A program made the position numbers and the translations under genes. Below, piece after piece: positions 1 through 9,690 of a stretch of DNA of 64,000 bases; position 1 is the first letter of the stretch, and every line of letters begins with the position of its first letter. This DNA comes from Methanobacterium aggregans (GTDB lineage: Archaea > Methanobacteriota > Methanobacteria > Methanobacteriales > Methanobacteriaceae), in assembly GCF_017874455.1 (NCBI RefSeq), contig NZ_JAGGLN010000001.1, positions 186,001 to 250,000 on the forward strand, given 5' to 3'. Below the pieces are notes generated by a model. The model did no database searches and was not told the origin of the DNA. It was given only the letters and a program-made list of their open reading frames with translations.

Positions 1-422
1 GTTTTACCGTTCATGTTTGTTGCAATATCCAGAACGCTCTGACCCACACGCCTGTATCTGGGGGTGTTTTTTTCACCACCTTCAATGTATCTGCTCCCGT
101 TTACAAGGTCGACTTCACCTTTTATTATGGGTTCCAGGAGTTTTGGTATTTCCTGGGGGTTGTGTTGTCCATCTGCATCGATGGTTACTACTGCATCGTA
201 GCCACCCACCCTACTGAAACCAGTTTTAAGGGCTGCTCCCTTTCCCTGGTTTTGGGGGTGTATGATAACTTCTGCCCCTGCAAGTTTGGCTATGTCTGCT
301 GTACTGTCGATACTGCCATCATCAACCACCAGTACATGGTCCACGTACCTTTGAACATTTAAAATTATACTGCCTATACCTATTTCCTCGTTGTAGGCAG
401 GTATTATTGCAATCGTTTTCAT
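1..422 (-). CDS. Glycosyltransferase family 2 (DPM1-like), truncated by window edge
   Basis: The first 140 residues of a cytoplasmic or membrane-associated GT-A transferase are present; the rest lies beyond position 1. Reading leftward from ATG at 422 gives IIPAYNEE near the N-terminus, VVDDGS near residue 35 (nucleotide-sugar binding) and DADGQH near residue 85, the DXD-type metal site. This order and spacing fit the dolichyl-phosphate mannose/glucose synthase branch of family 2, which loads sugars onto a polyprenyl carrier for surface glycan or glycoprotein assembly. The donor and acceptor cannot be read from this fragment. A gene relic lies just upstream. The family assignment is firm; the sugar is not known. 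Confidence 0.9.
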   Translation of the reverse strand, partial: MKTIAIIPAYNEEIGIGSIILNVQRYVDHVLVVDDGSIDSTADIAKLAGAEVIIHPQNQGKGAALKTGFSRVGGYDAVVTIDADGQHNPQEIPKLLEPIIKGEVDLVNGSRYIEGGEKNTPRYRRVGQSVLDIATNMNGK

Positions 423-478
423 ATTTTTCTTCCTAACCTGAATTTGAATCTAATATTATGAGTTCCTTATGAATTTTT

Positions 479-607
479 TTACATGAACACCTTGGGATAG
501 GGATTCCACCCTTCACTCCAGAAAATTTCCAGTGTAATCCATGAGTTTTTATGATCTTTAACCTTGTTCATGAGTTCTGCAATGATCTCAATTTTTCCCG
601 AGTTTAT
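479..607 (-). pseudogene. Relic of an unidentified gene (C-terminal piece)
   Basis: On the minus strand an open frame of about 42 codons ends at the stop at 479-481 and is protein-like in composition (segments IIAELMNKVKDHKNSW and FWSEGWNPYPKVFM). It has no start codon with a ribosome binding site, and a stop at 608-610 closes it upstream. Shifting frame at the A-run around 592-596 continues into FYNLLDKLGK, so the relic may begin near 640. I do not recognise the family. It lies just upstream of the GT2 gene and in the same direction, so it may be the decayed end of a former operon partner. Confidence 0.4.
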
Positions 608-955
608 CTAAAAGGTTATAAAATCAAATCCGAAATTTATTTAAAGGTTGAATCATCCCCAATCATGGTAAAACCATCATGAATAGATTTCAGTTACATT
701 TAAACCATTCACTGCTTTTAAAATGTAAAAAAATGTATTATAAACACCTTTTCCTGAAACTATTACACCTTCCATTTAGAATTTCTTCACTGATTTTTGG
801 TATATAACTTCTCATTAAAATATTAGTGCCCTTGAATCTTAATCAGAGACTATCTGGATTTAAACCATTGATCTTCTTTTGTAGGAGTAAGGTTTATAAT
901 TTGTAGCCTCAGATATGTTACAAGGACTATATTATAAAATTTTAACGGTGAATTG
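608..955. other. AT-rich intergenic region between divergent genes
   Basis: No convincing gene is seen on either strand. The stretch is AT-rich, with TATA-like runs near 929-940 just before the TPR/CPBP gene. It probably carries the promoters of the flanking divergent genes, but no operator or defined promoter can be singled out. Confidence 0.4.
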
Positions 956-2263
956 ATGGGGAGAAAGGAAACATCTGAATTCTTTGAAAAAGCAAAGAGT
1001 TTACATGAAAACAATGAATTTGAAACTGCATTATCATATTACAGTAAAGCTTTGAACTTATTCCGGGAATGGGGAGATGTTGAAGATGAAGCAGATGTCC
1101 TCCTTGAAATGGGCAGCGTGTACATGGACCTTGAAGATTACATGAAATCTGCAGAGTTCTATGAAACTTCACTGAAGCGTTACAAAAAACTTAAGGACCT
1201 TACAGGTCAGGGATACTCCTTAACAGGTTTGGCCCTGGTGAATGAAAAACTTGAGGAATACGAGGTTTCAAGATCCTACTACAGGAAGGCCATTAAAAAG
1301 TTCAGGAAGAACAAGGACCATGAGAGGGAGGCAATAGTTCTGTCCATGATGGCAAGAACCTATGAATTCCAGGGCTCATGGGAAGATGCCTTGATGGATT
1401 ACAGAAGGGCAAACAGTGTCTACGAAAAGATCCAGGACATATCCGGCACTGAAGAAACACTCAGATTGATTGAAACCATTAAGGAGAAACGATCTCGTGT
1501 TCGTTCTTTTAAACGAAAGGTTGTAATTGTATTGTTATACCTTGCAGCACTCGTAGCTGCTGAAACTGTTACTGCACATTACAGCATGGAACTGGGCCTT
1601 GTAATGCATGCAGGAATACTTTTCGCACTTCTATTCCACTCTGCACTCGTCAGGGAGCAGAACTTCTCCTATCTTCTCATGTCCATGATGGCACTGCCGA
1701 TGATACGTATCATAGGACTTTCAATCCCGCTTATAAATATAAAACAGCTTTACTGGTTCCCAATAATAGCAGTTCCCCTCTTCGGATCTTCCTATGTTAT
1801 AATGAAGGTTCAGGGACTTGGACTTAAAAATGTAGGTTTTCAGTGGGGAAACCTGAAGCTGCAGATACTCATAGCCTTGACAGGGGTTATCCTTGGAACA
1901 GTTGAGTACTTCATACTCAAACCACCTGCCCTTATACCTCACTTCACACTACAATGGGTATTATTTGGTGCACTGATCCTCCTCATATCCACAGGATTTG
2001 CAGAGGAACTGCTCTTCAGGGGAATAATTCAGAAGAACGTTGAAAATGTTTTTGGATGTGCATTTGGACTGATTTACACTTCTTTAATATTCACAACCAT
2101 GCACATAGGCTGGAACTCCTTTCCTGATCTGATATTCGTGTTCTTGGTGGCAATGTTCTATGGTTACGCCTTCCAGAAGACGCGCAGTCTGCTGGGCATA
2201 ACCCTGTCCCACGGAATTTCAAACACTTTACTGTTTTTGATCGTGCCATTTTTAGTGGGTTGA
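956..2263 (+). CDS. TPR-repeat / CPBP intramembrane metalloprotease fusion
   Basis: This is a 435-residue protein with two halves. Residues 1 to about 165 are tetratricopeptide repeats (several A-x-x-x-Y-x-x-A-type helix pairs), a protein-docking scaffold. From about residue 180 there are seven or eight membrane helices with the CPBP (CAAX protease and bacteriocin-processing, Abi) signature: EELLFRG near residue 345, followed by histidine-containing HIGWNSF and LSHGISNTL segments, which supply the metal-binding glutamates and histidines. Family members cleave prenylated or membrane-bound substrates inside the membrane; the archaeal substrates are mostly unknown. I place the start at ATG 956 because GGTGA at 947-951 is correctly spaced for it; a TTG at 953 is also in frame. 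The TPR module suggests that a protein partner recruits the substrate. Confidence 0.85.
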   Translation: MGRKETSEFFEKAKSLHENNEFETALSYYSKALNLFREWGDVEDEADVLLEMGSVYMDLEDYMKSAEFYETSLKRYKKLKDLTGQGYSLTGLALVNEKLEEYEVSRSYYRKAIKKFRKNKDHEREAIVLSMMARTYEFQGSWEDALMDYRRANSVYEKIQDISGTEETLRLIETIKEKRSRVRSFKRKVVIVLLYLAALVAAETVTAHYSMELGLVMHAGILFALLFHSALVREQNFSYLLMSMMALPMIRIIGLSIPLINIKQLYWFPIIAVPLFGSSYVIMKVQGLGLKNVGFQWGNLKLQILIALTGVILGTVEYFILKPPALIPHFTLQWVLFGALILLISTGFAEELLFRGIIQKNVENVFGCAFGLIYTSLIFTTMHIGWNSFPDLIFVFLVAMFYGYAFQKTRSLLGITLSHGISNTLLFLIVPFLVG

Positions 2264-2436
2264 GATGAATTTTCTTCTTTTGCACCACTTTTAAATCCTT
2301 TACACTATTTTAAAAATAAGATAGGTATTTAATTGAATAAATATGGTTTAAATGAAGTATTGATCTAAATAGAAGCGATCAAAATGAATAAAGGCACTTT
2401 AAATGAAAAAATAGATCATGTGGATAATGAGGGAGG

Positions 2437-2492
2437 TTGTGAAGGTGGTATCCTTCACAAAGTGTCACTTTTTAATTGTTTATGAGTGACAC
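2437..2492. terminator. Two adjacent perfect hairpins between convergent genes
   Basis: TTGTGAAGG (2437-2445) pairs perfectly with CCTTCACAA (2452-2460) over a 6-base loop. Next to it, GTGTCACT (2462-2469) pairs with AGTGACAC (2485-2492) over a 15-base T-rich loop. They sit in the 303-base gap 2264-2566 between the converging protease and kinase genes, so a two-way terminator or mRNA 3'-end structure is the simplest reading. A 33-codon open frame (2384-2485) runs across them but has no good ribosome binding site. The rest of the gap is AT-rich with nothing recognisable. Confidence 0.5.
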
Positions 2493-2566
2493 AAATTAAC
2501 ATTAACAAACCAAGTATTAATACCTTTGGTTTTTAGTATGCATCAGCTGAACCTGCCTTATGAAAC

Positions 2567-4813
2567 TCATTCAGATGCGCTGAACTTGCCCTCCTTGAAC
2601 CTTATCCTGAACCAGGTTCCATTTCTCCTTCTTAACTCCATCTCACCCTTCAGCTGTTGTATGAAGCTTGAAATAAGTTCCATTCCCATGGATTCAGCAT
2701 GGACAATGTCCAGGTCTTCAGGTAATCCAACACCGTCATCCCCAACCTCCAGAATATAGGTGTCATGATCCCTGTGGAACCTCACAGTCACACAGCCATT
2801 CCTATCATCTGGAAAAGCGTACTTCAGGCTGTTTGAAACCAGTTCGTTGACAATGAGTCCCAGGGGAAGGGACGTGTTTATGTCAAGCATGAGGTAATCC
2901 ACATCCATATTCAATGAAACCCTGCTCGTTGTGGAGTAGGTGTTGAAGAGATCCTCTGTGATACTCTCGATGTACTCCCCAAAGTTTATGCGTTTGAGAT
3001 CCTTGCAGCTGTAGAGTTTTTCATGGATGATGGCCATGGAACGGGCCCGGCTCTGACTGTCCCTCATCATACTCCTGGCTTCCTCATCATCTATGTAACG
3101 GGACTGGAGGTTCAGAATACTGGAGATAACCATGAGGTTGTTTTTAACCCTGTGGTGAACCTCCTTCAAAAGGAGTTCCTTCTCCCTGAGGGAATCCTTC
3201 ACGAGTTTTTCAGCTGCCTTCCACTGGCTGATGTCCCTTGCCACTGAAACAACAACCATCCTGTTCTGGAGTTTGAAGGTGTGGGAGCTGACCTCAACAG
3301 ATATCCTCCCACCACTACAGGTTAAGTGTTCCGATTCAAAGGTTTTACTCCCATCCCTGAGAAGTTCCATGATTATGGATCTGATCTCATCTTCTTTCTT
3401 AGAAGATATATTTTCAGGGGTCATTTCAAGGAGTTTTTCCCGTTTGTAGCCCAGCATGCTACAGGCAACATCATTAACTTCTATGTAACGGCCGGGCATT
3501 CCCTCAACAACTTCGTGGAGGTAAACTGCATCGTTGGCATTGTTGAAAACCTCACGGAACTTCTCCTCACTCTCTTTAATGGCTTCCTCCATCCTTTTAC
3601 GGTAGGTGATGTCTGAGAAGGTTGCAAGAACATTCCTTACACTACCCTCATCATCCTTGATTGGTGTGAGGTGGAACTGGGACCATGTTTTCTTTCCCCA
3701 CTGGGACAGGTAACTGCGTTCTGCAGAGATACTCTCACCAGTCTCAAGACACCTTTTAAACTCCCCTGTAAATCCTGATTTCATAACTCTGGGAGATTTA
3801 AGCATGTTAACTTTTTTGCTCTTCTCCTCAGACTTTGAACCTGCCATCTCCAGAAATTTAGGGTTGATGTCAATCACTTCACCCTCACGGTTTATGAGAA
3901 GTATTCCAACCTGGGCGTTTTCAACAAGCAGCCTGTAACGTTTTTCACTTTCACGAAGCTCCTTTTCAGCCCTTTTTTCAGGGGTCACATCCCTGGATAT
4001 TATGGAAACACCGCTTATGTTTCCCTGGCTGTTCTTGATGGGCGAAACTGTGAGGGAAACGTTTATTATGGAACCGTCCTTTCTCATACCCAAGGTGGAG
4101 TAGTTTCGAACCACCTCCCCTGCCTCTATCTTCTTGAGTATTGGGGGAAGTTCGTAATCACAGCCTGGAGGGGTGAATATCTCTACGTTTTTACCCATCA
4201 TCTCCCTTTCAGTGTAGCCATATACCTCCTCCGCACCCCTGTTCCAGCTCAGTACCCTTCCATCAAGGTCATTTGATACCACAGCGTCTCGAGTGTTTTC
4301 AATGATGTCCGAAAACCTGTGCTCCATCTCCTCTACCATCTTCTTATGGGTGATGTTCCTGGCAATTCCCTGAACTGAAACTGGATTTCCATCATCATCT
4401 TTGATCACAACGTCCTTCTGGCTCACCCAGAGCACATCTCCAGAACTGTGGATGATCTGATACTCTGTCTGGGAGGCTGAGTTTTCAATGAGTTGGTTGA
4501 ACCATTTCCTATCGAAGCAGTCCTTCCAGTCAGGGTGAAGCATTTCCTTTATGAGCAGAGGTTTTTGGTAAAACTCCTCCTGACTCCGACCGCATCCTTT
4601 AAGGCAGGAAGGACTGATGTACTCGTAGCGCCCTTCAGGAATGGATATTCTGTATATTACATCAGGACAGCTGTCTGCCAGGAGCCTGTACATTCTCTCG
4701 TTTTTGATTAAATCTTGGTTTTCAGTGGAAGCTTCCAATTCCTTTTCCAGATATTCCACCCTCTCTTCTAAGCGGGTGACTTCGCCCTCCAGATCCTCTC
4801 TGGTTTTATTCAT
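2567..4813 (-). CDS. Multi-PAS sensor histidine kinase (HisKA_2 type)
   Basis: This is a soluble sensor kinase of about 748 residues with no membrane segments. After an N-terminal coiled coil (1-40) come four PAS/PAC units, at roughly 40-160, 165-285, 290-410 and 415-540 (PAC-like endings such as ARNITHKK, SRDVTPEK, SDITYRKR and ARDISQWK). Then follow the HisKA_2 phospho-acceptor block with EVHHRVKNN near residue 550 and an HATPase_c domain with N-box NELVSNSLKYAF and GDDGVGLP. Such kinases autophosphorylate on His after PAS-bound ligand or redox sensing and pass phosphate to a response regulator; none is encoded nearby. ATG 4813 is preferred (GAGGT upstream), but an in-frame TTG at 4819 is possible. 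The ligand cannot be read. Confidence 0.9.
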   Translation of the reverse strand: MNKTREDLEGEVTRLEERVEYLEKELEASTENQDLIKNERMYRLLADSCPDVIYRISIPEGRYEYISPSCLKGCGRSQEEFYQKPLLIKEMLHPDWKDCFDRKWFNQLIENSASQTEYQIIHSSGDVLWVSQKDVVIKDDDGNPVSVQGIARNITHKKMVEEMEHRFSDIIENTRDAVVSNDLDGRVLSWNRGAEEVYGYTEREMMGKNVEIFTPPGCDYELPPILKKIEAGEVVRNYSTLGMRKDGSIINVSLTVSPIKNSQGNISGVSIISRDVTPEKRAEKELRESEKRYRLLVENAQVGILLINREGEVIDINPKFLEMAGSKSEEKSKKVNMLKSPRVMKSGFTGEFKRCLETGESISAERSYLSQWGKKTWSQFHLTPIKDDEGSVRNVLATFSDITYRKRMEEAIKESEEKFREVFNNANDAVYLHEVVEGMPGRYIEVNDVACSMLGYKREKLLEMTPENISSKKEDEIRSIIMELLRDGSKTFESEHLTCSGGRISVEVSSHTFKLQNRMVVVSVARDISQWKAAEKLVKDSLREKELLLKEVHHRVKNNLMVISSILNLQSRYIDDEEARSMMRDSQSRARSMAIIHEKLYSCKDLKRINFGEYIESITEDLFNTYSTTSRVSLNMDVDYLMLDINTSLPLGLIVNELVSNSLKYAFPDDRNGCVTVRFHRDHDTYILEVGDDGVGLPEDLDIVHAESMGMELISSFIQQLKGEMELRRRNGTWFRIRFKEGKFSASE

Positions 4814-5546
4814 CTTCAAAGAACCTCGCTACTCCTTACGGATATTAATAGTATTTCATATTCTTAATACTCTAAAACGTCCCATTTATTATCTACAATT
4901 AGATTTATCTTATCTTCTTACCATAAAAATATATTGGAAGAAAAATAAAGCTTATTTAAACTTTTTAGGGTTAAATAATATTTTAAACATGATTATTTAT
5001 CCAATTTTAAATTTAAAACGTATTAAAAGGTTAAAAATACTTTAACACATATTAAAATAGAATTTATGGCAATATAAACATGTTTTTAGCCCTAAAAATT
5101 CTTTTAAAGTAGATTCACGTGATCTGGATCATTTTTTTATATAGTTGGTAGTATATTCACAGGATGTGTGCACAGTTGGGGATTATACATGATCCAGGAA
5201 ATACAACCCTCATTTAAAAGGGGGTATTAAAATGAGTCCATTGGATGGATGAACCCCTCTTACATGCATATACCATTAAAATAAACCTTCTCCTTATCAA
5301 AAAAAATCTTCAGGGAGATTTTTTTGAATTTATGGGGTGTCCTCCAAAACTTAAAAGCTTATAACTGGGCAGCCATATAATATGTGAAGATAGAACTATC
5401 TTTTATCCTATTTCAAATGAAGTACAGAACTTTAAGAGTATAGTGTAAAAAGGACATTTTTAACGTACAATACGATTTTAACAGATTATTAAATATAAAA
5501 ATTAAATTTACCCAGTTTTACCTAAAAATTTTAGAAAGTGAATCTT
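4814..5546. other. Long AT-rich intergenic region with one hairpin
   Basis: More than 700 bases separate the divergent kinase and glycosyltransferase genes. I see no credible coding frame. A perfect 10-bp stem, AAAAAAATCT (5300-5309) with AGATTTTTTT (5316-5325) around the loop TCAGGG, is the only clear structure. It could end transcripts or be a chance AT-rich palindrome. Promoters of both flanking units must lie here. Confidence 0.45.
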
Positions 5547-6683
5547 ATGAAAATTTTAATGACATCCATAGTGGACCTCAGAAAGTCCCAGCACAACAGA
5601 CCCCACCAGTTTGTTAAGCACCTCTCAAAAAATCATGAGGTCACGGTGCTGAGCATAAACGACTGGTGGAAGGGCAGTCAAACAGATATGAACTCCTACT
5701 CCTCTGATCTAAATGATTTTCTCCAAAACGTGGACATTCGATACCTCACAGACACAAAGGTGTCCCCGGTACTTCAGGAGCTCTTCTTCACAAGGGAGAT
5801 AAAAAAGCTTTCAAAGGAAGATTTTGATGTTCACTTCAATTACAACAGCCTTATAACAGGGTCCCGATTTTCAAAGGACTTTAAAACAGTTTTCGACCTT
5901 GCAGATGATCTGCCTGAGATGATTGCTCACTCACCTCAGATACCTGGCTTCCTGAAGGGAATTGGGAAATGGATGGGTGAAAGATACCTTAAAAGGGACA
6001 TAGAACAGGCAGAGCTGGTCACTCTAACAACTGAAACTCTTAAGGAAACCTATAATGTTCCTGATGAAAAATCTGTGATCATACCCAATGGTGTTAACAC
6101 TGAAAACTTCAAAAATGTTGTGAATGCCAAGGAGGAACTGGGAATTGAAGGATTCATAGTGGGATACGTTGGAGTGTTAAGGGAATGGGTTGATCTTGAA
6201 CCTGTTTTAAGGGCGCTGAAGGAACTTCCAGAGGATATCAAACTCCTTGTTGTTGGTAGTGAGGGTGAATTCCAGGAGAACAGGGAACTTGCAGCAAGAT
6301 CCGGCCTGGGAGACCGGGTGATATTCACGGGCATGGTGCCATACTCCAGGGTTCCTCTCTACATATCTGCAATGGATGTGGGTTTAATACCATTTAAAAC
6401 CAACGGCATAGCAAACAATGCCCTACCAATAAAACTCTTTGAGTACATGGCGTGTGAAAAACCAGTTATATCCACAGAACTTACACCTGTAACATCAAAA
6501 TTCAATAACAATGTATTGTACGCTTCAAACTCCGAGGAATACTTGCAGTGCATAGAACTCCTTCACAACGATGAAGAACTCCGGAGAAGAATGGGCAAAA
6601 AGGGAAGAAAAATTGTTCTATCAGGCTACGACTGGGAATTCATTTCAAAGAAGCTTGAGGATGTGCTGAAGGAAGTGTGTTAA
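5547..6683 (+). CDS. Glycosyltransferase family 4 (GT-B), first of a tandem pair
   Basis: This is a 378-residue GT-B transferase that adds a sugar from a nucleotide donor to a growing surface glycan or glycolipid. The N-terminal Rossmann domain holds the RPHQF acceptor-side segment typical of this subgroup. The hinge region has VIIPNGVNTENF (about residue 180). The C-terminal domain carries GYVGVLREWVD, LLVVGS and, near residue 290, NALPIKLFEYMACEKPVI, whose glutamates form the E-x7-E type donor site. ATG 5547 follows GTGA at 5538-5541; an in-frame GTG at 5538 falls inside that site and is less likely. The stop at 6681-6683 abuts the next gene, a paralogue of the same length, so the two probably act one after the other. 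Donor and acceptor are unknown. Confidence 0.88.
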   Translation: MKILMTSIVDLRKSQHNRPHQFVKHLSKNHEVTVLSINDWWKGSQTDMNSYSSDLNDFLQNVDIRYLTDTKVSPVLQELFFTREIKKLSKEDFDVHFNYNSLITGSRFSKDFKTVFDLADDLPEMIAHSPQIPGFLKGIGKWMGERYLKRDIEQAELVTLTTETLKETYNVPDEKSVIIPNGVNTENFKNVVNAKEELGIEGFIVGYVGVLREWVDLEPVLRALKELPEDIKLLVVGSEGEFQENRELAARSGLGDRVIFTGMVPYSRVPLYISAMDVGLIPFKTNGIANNALPIKLFEYMACEKPVISTELTPVTSKFNNNVLYASNSEEYLQCIELLHNDEELRRRMGKKGRKIVLSGYDWEFISKKLEDVLKEVC

Positions 6684-7838
6684 ATGAAGATACTTGTAAC
6701 CTCCCTCCCGGACCTCAAGAAGATCAACGTGCAGAGACCACACCACCTCCTTAAGCATCTCTCACAAAGCCATGATGTAACTGTGGTTTGTGTCAATGCA
6801 TGGTGGCTTGAGGAGAGTACAGATGAAATTATGAGGGAAAGCCTGGAAAACCTTGCATTCCACTACATGGATATGGGTCGGAAGAACACCATCTCCCAGG
6901 AAATACTCATAAAAAAGAGTCTGAAGAAGCTGAATATTGATCCAGACTCCTTCGACGTCCTATTAAACTTCAACAGCCTCATTGCAGGTTACAAGGTTGC
7001 AAGAAGCAGCAGAACACCCATGGTATTCGATGTATGCGACGATCTTGTGGACTGGATCAATGTTTCAAGCAAGGTTCCAGGACCACTTAAACCTGCAGGA
7101 AAGAAGATATGTTCTGTGATGCTCCAGAAAAACATCAAAATAAGTCGGAAGATAACCTTCTCATTAAAATCCCTTGAGGAATCCTTCAATGCACCATCAG
7201 AGAAATCTGTGATAGTACCCAATGGAGTGGACACTGAAACTTTCAAAAACATGAAAAACCCTGGGCATGGAAAAAAATTCATAATAGGGTTTGTTGGATT
7301 TCTTGGAAACTGGGTTGACATTGAAACTCCATTCAAGGCCCTGAAAGAACTGGAAGATGTTGAGATGATTGTTGTTGGTGGTGGGGACAACCTGAACCAC
7401 TTCAAGAACATGGCAGAAAAACTGGGAGTTGCAGAGCATGTTAAATTCACAGGGGATGTTCACTACTCCCAGGTTCCAGTTTACATCTCCCAGATGGATG
7501 TATGTTTACTCTCCTTTGATAGTAGTGTGGTTTCACACAGCGCCCTTCCACTGAAGCTCTTCGAGTACATGGCCTGTGAAAGACCAGTTGTATCATCAAG
7601 TCTTGAAAGTGTGAAGGAGGCAGTGGGAGACAGGGTGCTCTATGCAGACACTGTGGAGGACATGAAAAACAGTATAGAAACCCTCTGCAACAACGAAGAC
7701 CTGAGGATAAAGCTTGGAAACAGAGGCAGAACATTTGTGAAGGAAAACTACAGCTGGAACAGTATTTGCTCCAAATTTGAAGAGGTTTTGAAGGGTGTTT
7801 CAGACAAAGATCAGGTAAATTTAGGGAAATCACAGTAA
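6684..7838 (+). CDS. Glycosyltransferase family 4 (GT-B), second of a tandem pair
   Basis: This 384-residue GT-B enzyme is paralogous along its whole length to the preceding gene: the RPHHL start, VIVPNGVDTETF, GFVGFLGNWVD, IVVGGG and ALPLKLFEYMACERPVV occur in the same order. Its ATG directly follows the TAA of the upstream gene, so translation is coupled. A duplication followed by divergence is the likely origin, giving two transferases that add similar sugars at successive positions. The carboxyl end carries about 15 extra polar residues. Context (three transferases, flippase, CMP-sugar pathway) points to assembly of a cell-surface glycan. The sugar used cannot be told from sequence. Confidence 0.88.
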   Translation: MKILVTSLPDLKKINVQRPHHLLKHLSQSHDVTVVCVNAWWLEESTDEIMRESLENLAFHYMDMGRKNTISQEILIKKSLKKLNIDPDSFDVLLNFNSLIAGYKVARSSRTPMVFDVCDDLVDWINVSSKVPGPLKPAGKKICSVMLQKNIKISRKITFSLKSLEESFNAPSEKSVIVPNGVDTETFKNMKNPGHGKKFIIGFVGFLGNWVDIETPFKALKELEDVEMIVVGGGDNLNHFKNMAEKLGVAEHVKFTGDVHYSQVPVYISQMDVCLLSFDSSVVSHSALPLKLFEYMACERPVVSSSLESVKEAVGDRVLYADTVEDMKNSIETLCNNEDLRIKLGNRGRTFVKENYSWNSICSKFEEVLKGVSDKDQVNLGKSQ

Positions 7839-7858
7839 AGACATTTTAAGGTGCATAT

Positions 7859-9676
7859 ATGAAGGAAGCGTTACTCTTTTTAGAAAACAGTTTAATTGCC
7901 AATAAAAACGTTACAGTTGAAAACCTTTTAAGATCCATTGAATTCAAACTCTTCATTCTACCATCAATTAAACGTATTAAGCGGGATTACTCCCTCAAGA
8001 TCTACGTGCAGGACCAGGAAACCCGCACTATGCTGGAGGATCATGGATACAACTGTCAGATGGTTGATAAAAACCTTTTTCATATGAATAAAAACCAGGA
8101 ACTCATGGATCTCAGGGTAGAAGTTGAAAACTGGTCCAAAACATGTTACAGAACTTCTGAACTCCAATTCAAAGGAGTTACTATTGGTGAAACAACCCAA
8201 CTCGAAGTTTCATATTTATTACAGGACCTTCTTGACAGGGTTCAGGGTTTTGAATCCACGATAAAGGGAGAAAATGCTGATATGGTTTTCATTGAAAACC
8301 CCCACTCCAACGATGGAAGGGCAATAAAAACTGTCTGCGAATCCCTGAAAATCCCCACAGAATTAGTATACTCATTTTATGGTAAACTAAAATCTGATTT
8401 TATAAAAAGGATGATCTACATCATCAGCAACAGAAACAACCTAATTGCAACCAACCTCTACAAAATAGGGGGAGGATCTGAGTCAGTTGAAAGCATCCTA
8501 TTAAACGCGCCCTACATAAACTTTTTAAGGGCGCTCATGCCTGTGGTTAATGAATTGAGGAATAAGAAGGATTACAACATCTATGTAATGGCCAGAGAAG
8601 CAGATATAAATAGATACAAAGATGATTATTCTTTTTCACAGCTGGAACTTAAGAAACCTGGAATAAAAAGGATGATAATGAGTCCTCTGAGGGGAAAGGT
8701 GAAAAGATACTCATCTAAACTTGAGAATCCAGGATCCTTCAAGTACAATGGTGCAGACATCTGGAAGTACGTGGCTGATGATCTTCACCACCTCAATATG
8801 GGACGTTTGAAGGTTCTCTATCACCTTGAAAACTTCCAGAAGATCATGGAAGATTTAAACCCAAAACTCGTTGCTGTGGGAGATGATAGAACATCCTTCG
8901 TCAGGGCCCAGCTCATACAGGCAATTAAAAGAGATATTCCTGTTGTTGAGGTTCAGCACGGACTCTACCTTCCAGGCGGCCCCATGACTGACCCCATCTC
9001 AGACAAAATATTCATATGGGGTGAGGGAACCAAACCAGCACTCATGGGGGCAGGGGCCAGGGAGGATCAGCTGGAGGTTACAGGATCACCCCTCTACGAC
9101 TCATTGATATCAAGGATCCCTGATGTGAAGCAGGATTCTGAACCTAAAACCATACTCTTTGCAACCCAGCCCATGGCAACCCAGTCAATATCAGACGACA
9201 CCAACCTGCAGGTTGCTCAGAAGATAGCTGGTTTCCTTGAAAAGAGGAAGGATCTTAAACTCATTGTAAAGCCCCATCCCGTTGAAAATGCAGATTACTA
9301 CAGATCAGCCCTTAAATCCATTCCAGAGGATATTGTGGATGTCAGGGACAGTCGTGAGGACATATTCCAGTTCCTGGAACTTGCAGATATTGTCATACTC
9401 ATGTCATCAACCGTTGGTATAGAGGCTGCAATAATGGACAAACCCATGATATGCATCAAATCCAAACAATCCATCTACGTGGAGGAGGGTGTTGCACTTG
9501 AAGCTGAAACCCCAGATGAAGTTTTAACACGAATAGGGGAGATACTTGGGGATGAGGATGTGAATGAGAATCTCAGGGAAAACATGAAGGAATTTGTGAT
9601 GAAGTACGCCTACCTCCAGGATGGCCAGGCATCTGAGAGAATAGCCCAATCCATAATTCAGATGATTGAAAAATAA
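7859..9676 (+). CDS. Putative surface-polysaccharide GT-B transferase (605 aa)
   Basis: A long soluble protein preceded by AAGGTG with correct spacing. The N-terminal half (1-330) matches nothing I can name. The C-terminal half resembles the GT-B fold shared by CDP-glycerol:polyol glycerophosphotransferases and capsule or sialyl-type transferases: EVQHGLYLP near residue 363, FIWGEGTKPALM, a LEVTGSPLYDS strand, LIVKPHP near residue 470 (the K-P-H-P loop common in this superfamily) and MSSTVGIEAAIMDKPMI near 520 at the nucleotide-binding end. It is last in the plus-strand transferase trio and faces the flippase across a short terminator region. Because a CMP-nonulosonate pathway lies next door, it is a reasonable candidate for the nonulosonic acid transferase; that is inference only. 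Confidence 0.65.
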   Translation: MKEALLFLENSLIANKNVTVENLLRSIEFKLFILPSIKRIKRDYSLKIYVQDQETRTMLEDHGYNCQMVDKNLFHMNKNQELMDLRVEVENWSKTCYRTSELQFKGVTIGETTQLEVSYLLQDLLDRVQGFESTIKGENADMVFIENPHSNDGRAIKTVCESLKIPTELVYSFYGKLKSDFIKRMIYIISNRNNLIATNLYKIGGGSESVESILLNAPYINFLRALMPVVNELRNKKDYNIYVMAREADINRYKDDYSFSQLELKKPGIKRMIMSPLRGKVKRYSSKLENPGSFKYNGADIWKYVADDLHHLNMGRLKVLYHLENFQKIMEDLNPKLVAVGDDRTSFVRAQLIQAIKRDIPVVEVQHGLYLPGGPMTDPISDKIFIWGEGTKPALMGAGAREDQLEVTGSPLYDSLISRIPDVKQDSEPKTILFATQPMATQSISDDTNLQVAQKIAGFLEKRKDLKLIVKPHPVENADYYRSALKSIPEDIVDVRDSREDIFQFLELADIVILMSSTVGIEAAIMDKPMICIKSKQSIYVEEGVALEAETPDEVLTRIGEILGDEDVNENLRENMKEFVMKYAYLQDGQASERIAQSIIQMIEK

Positions 9677-9690
9677 TTAAGGGGTAATAT

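Noticed and set aside
2384..2485. 33-codon frame starting MNKGTLNEK
   Set aside because: Weak binding site, and the sequence is better explained by the two hairpins it overlaps.
4641..5045. 134-codon rightward frame
   Set aside because: Antisense to the kinase start, then runs into AT-rich non-coding DNA.
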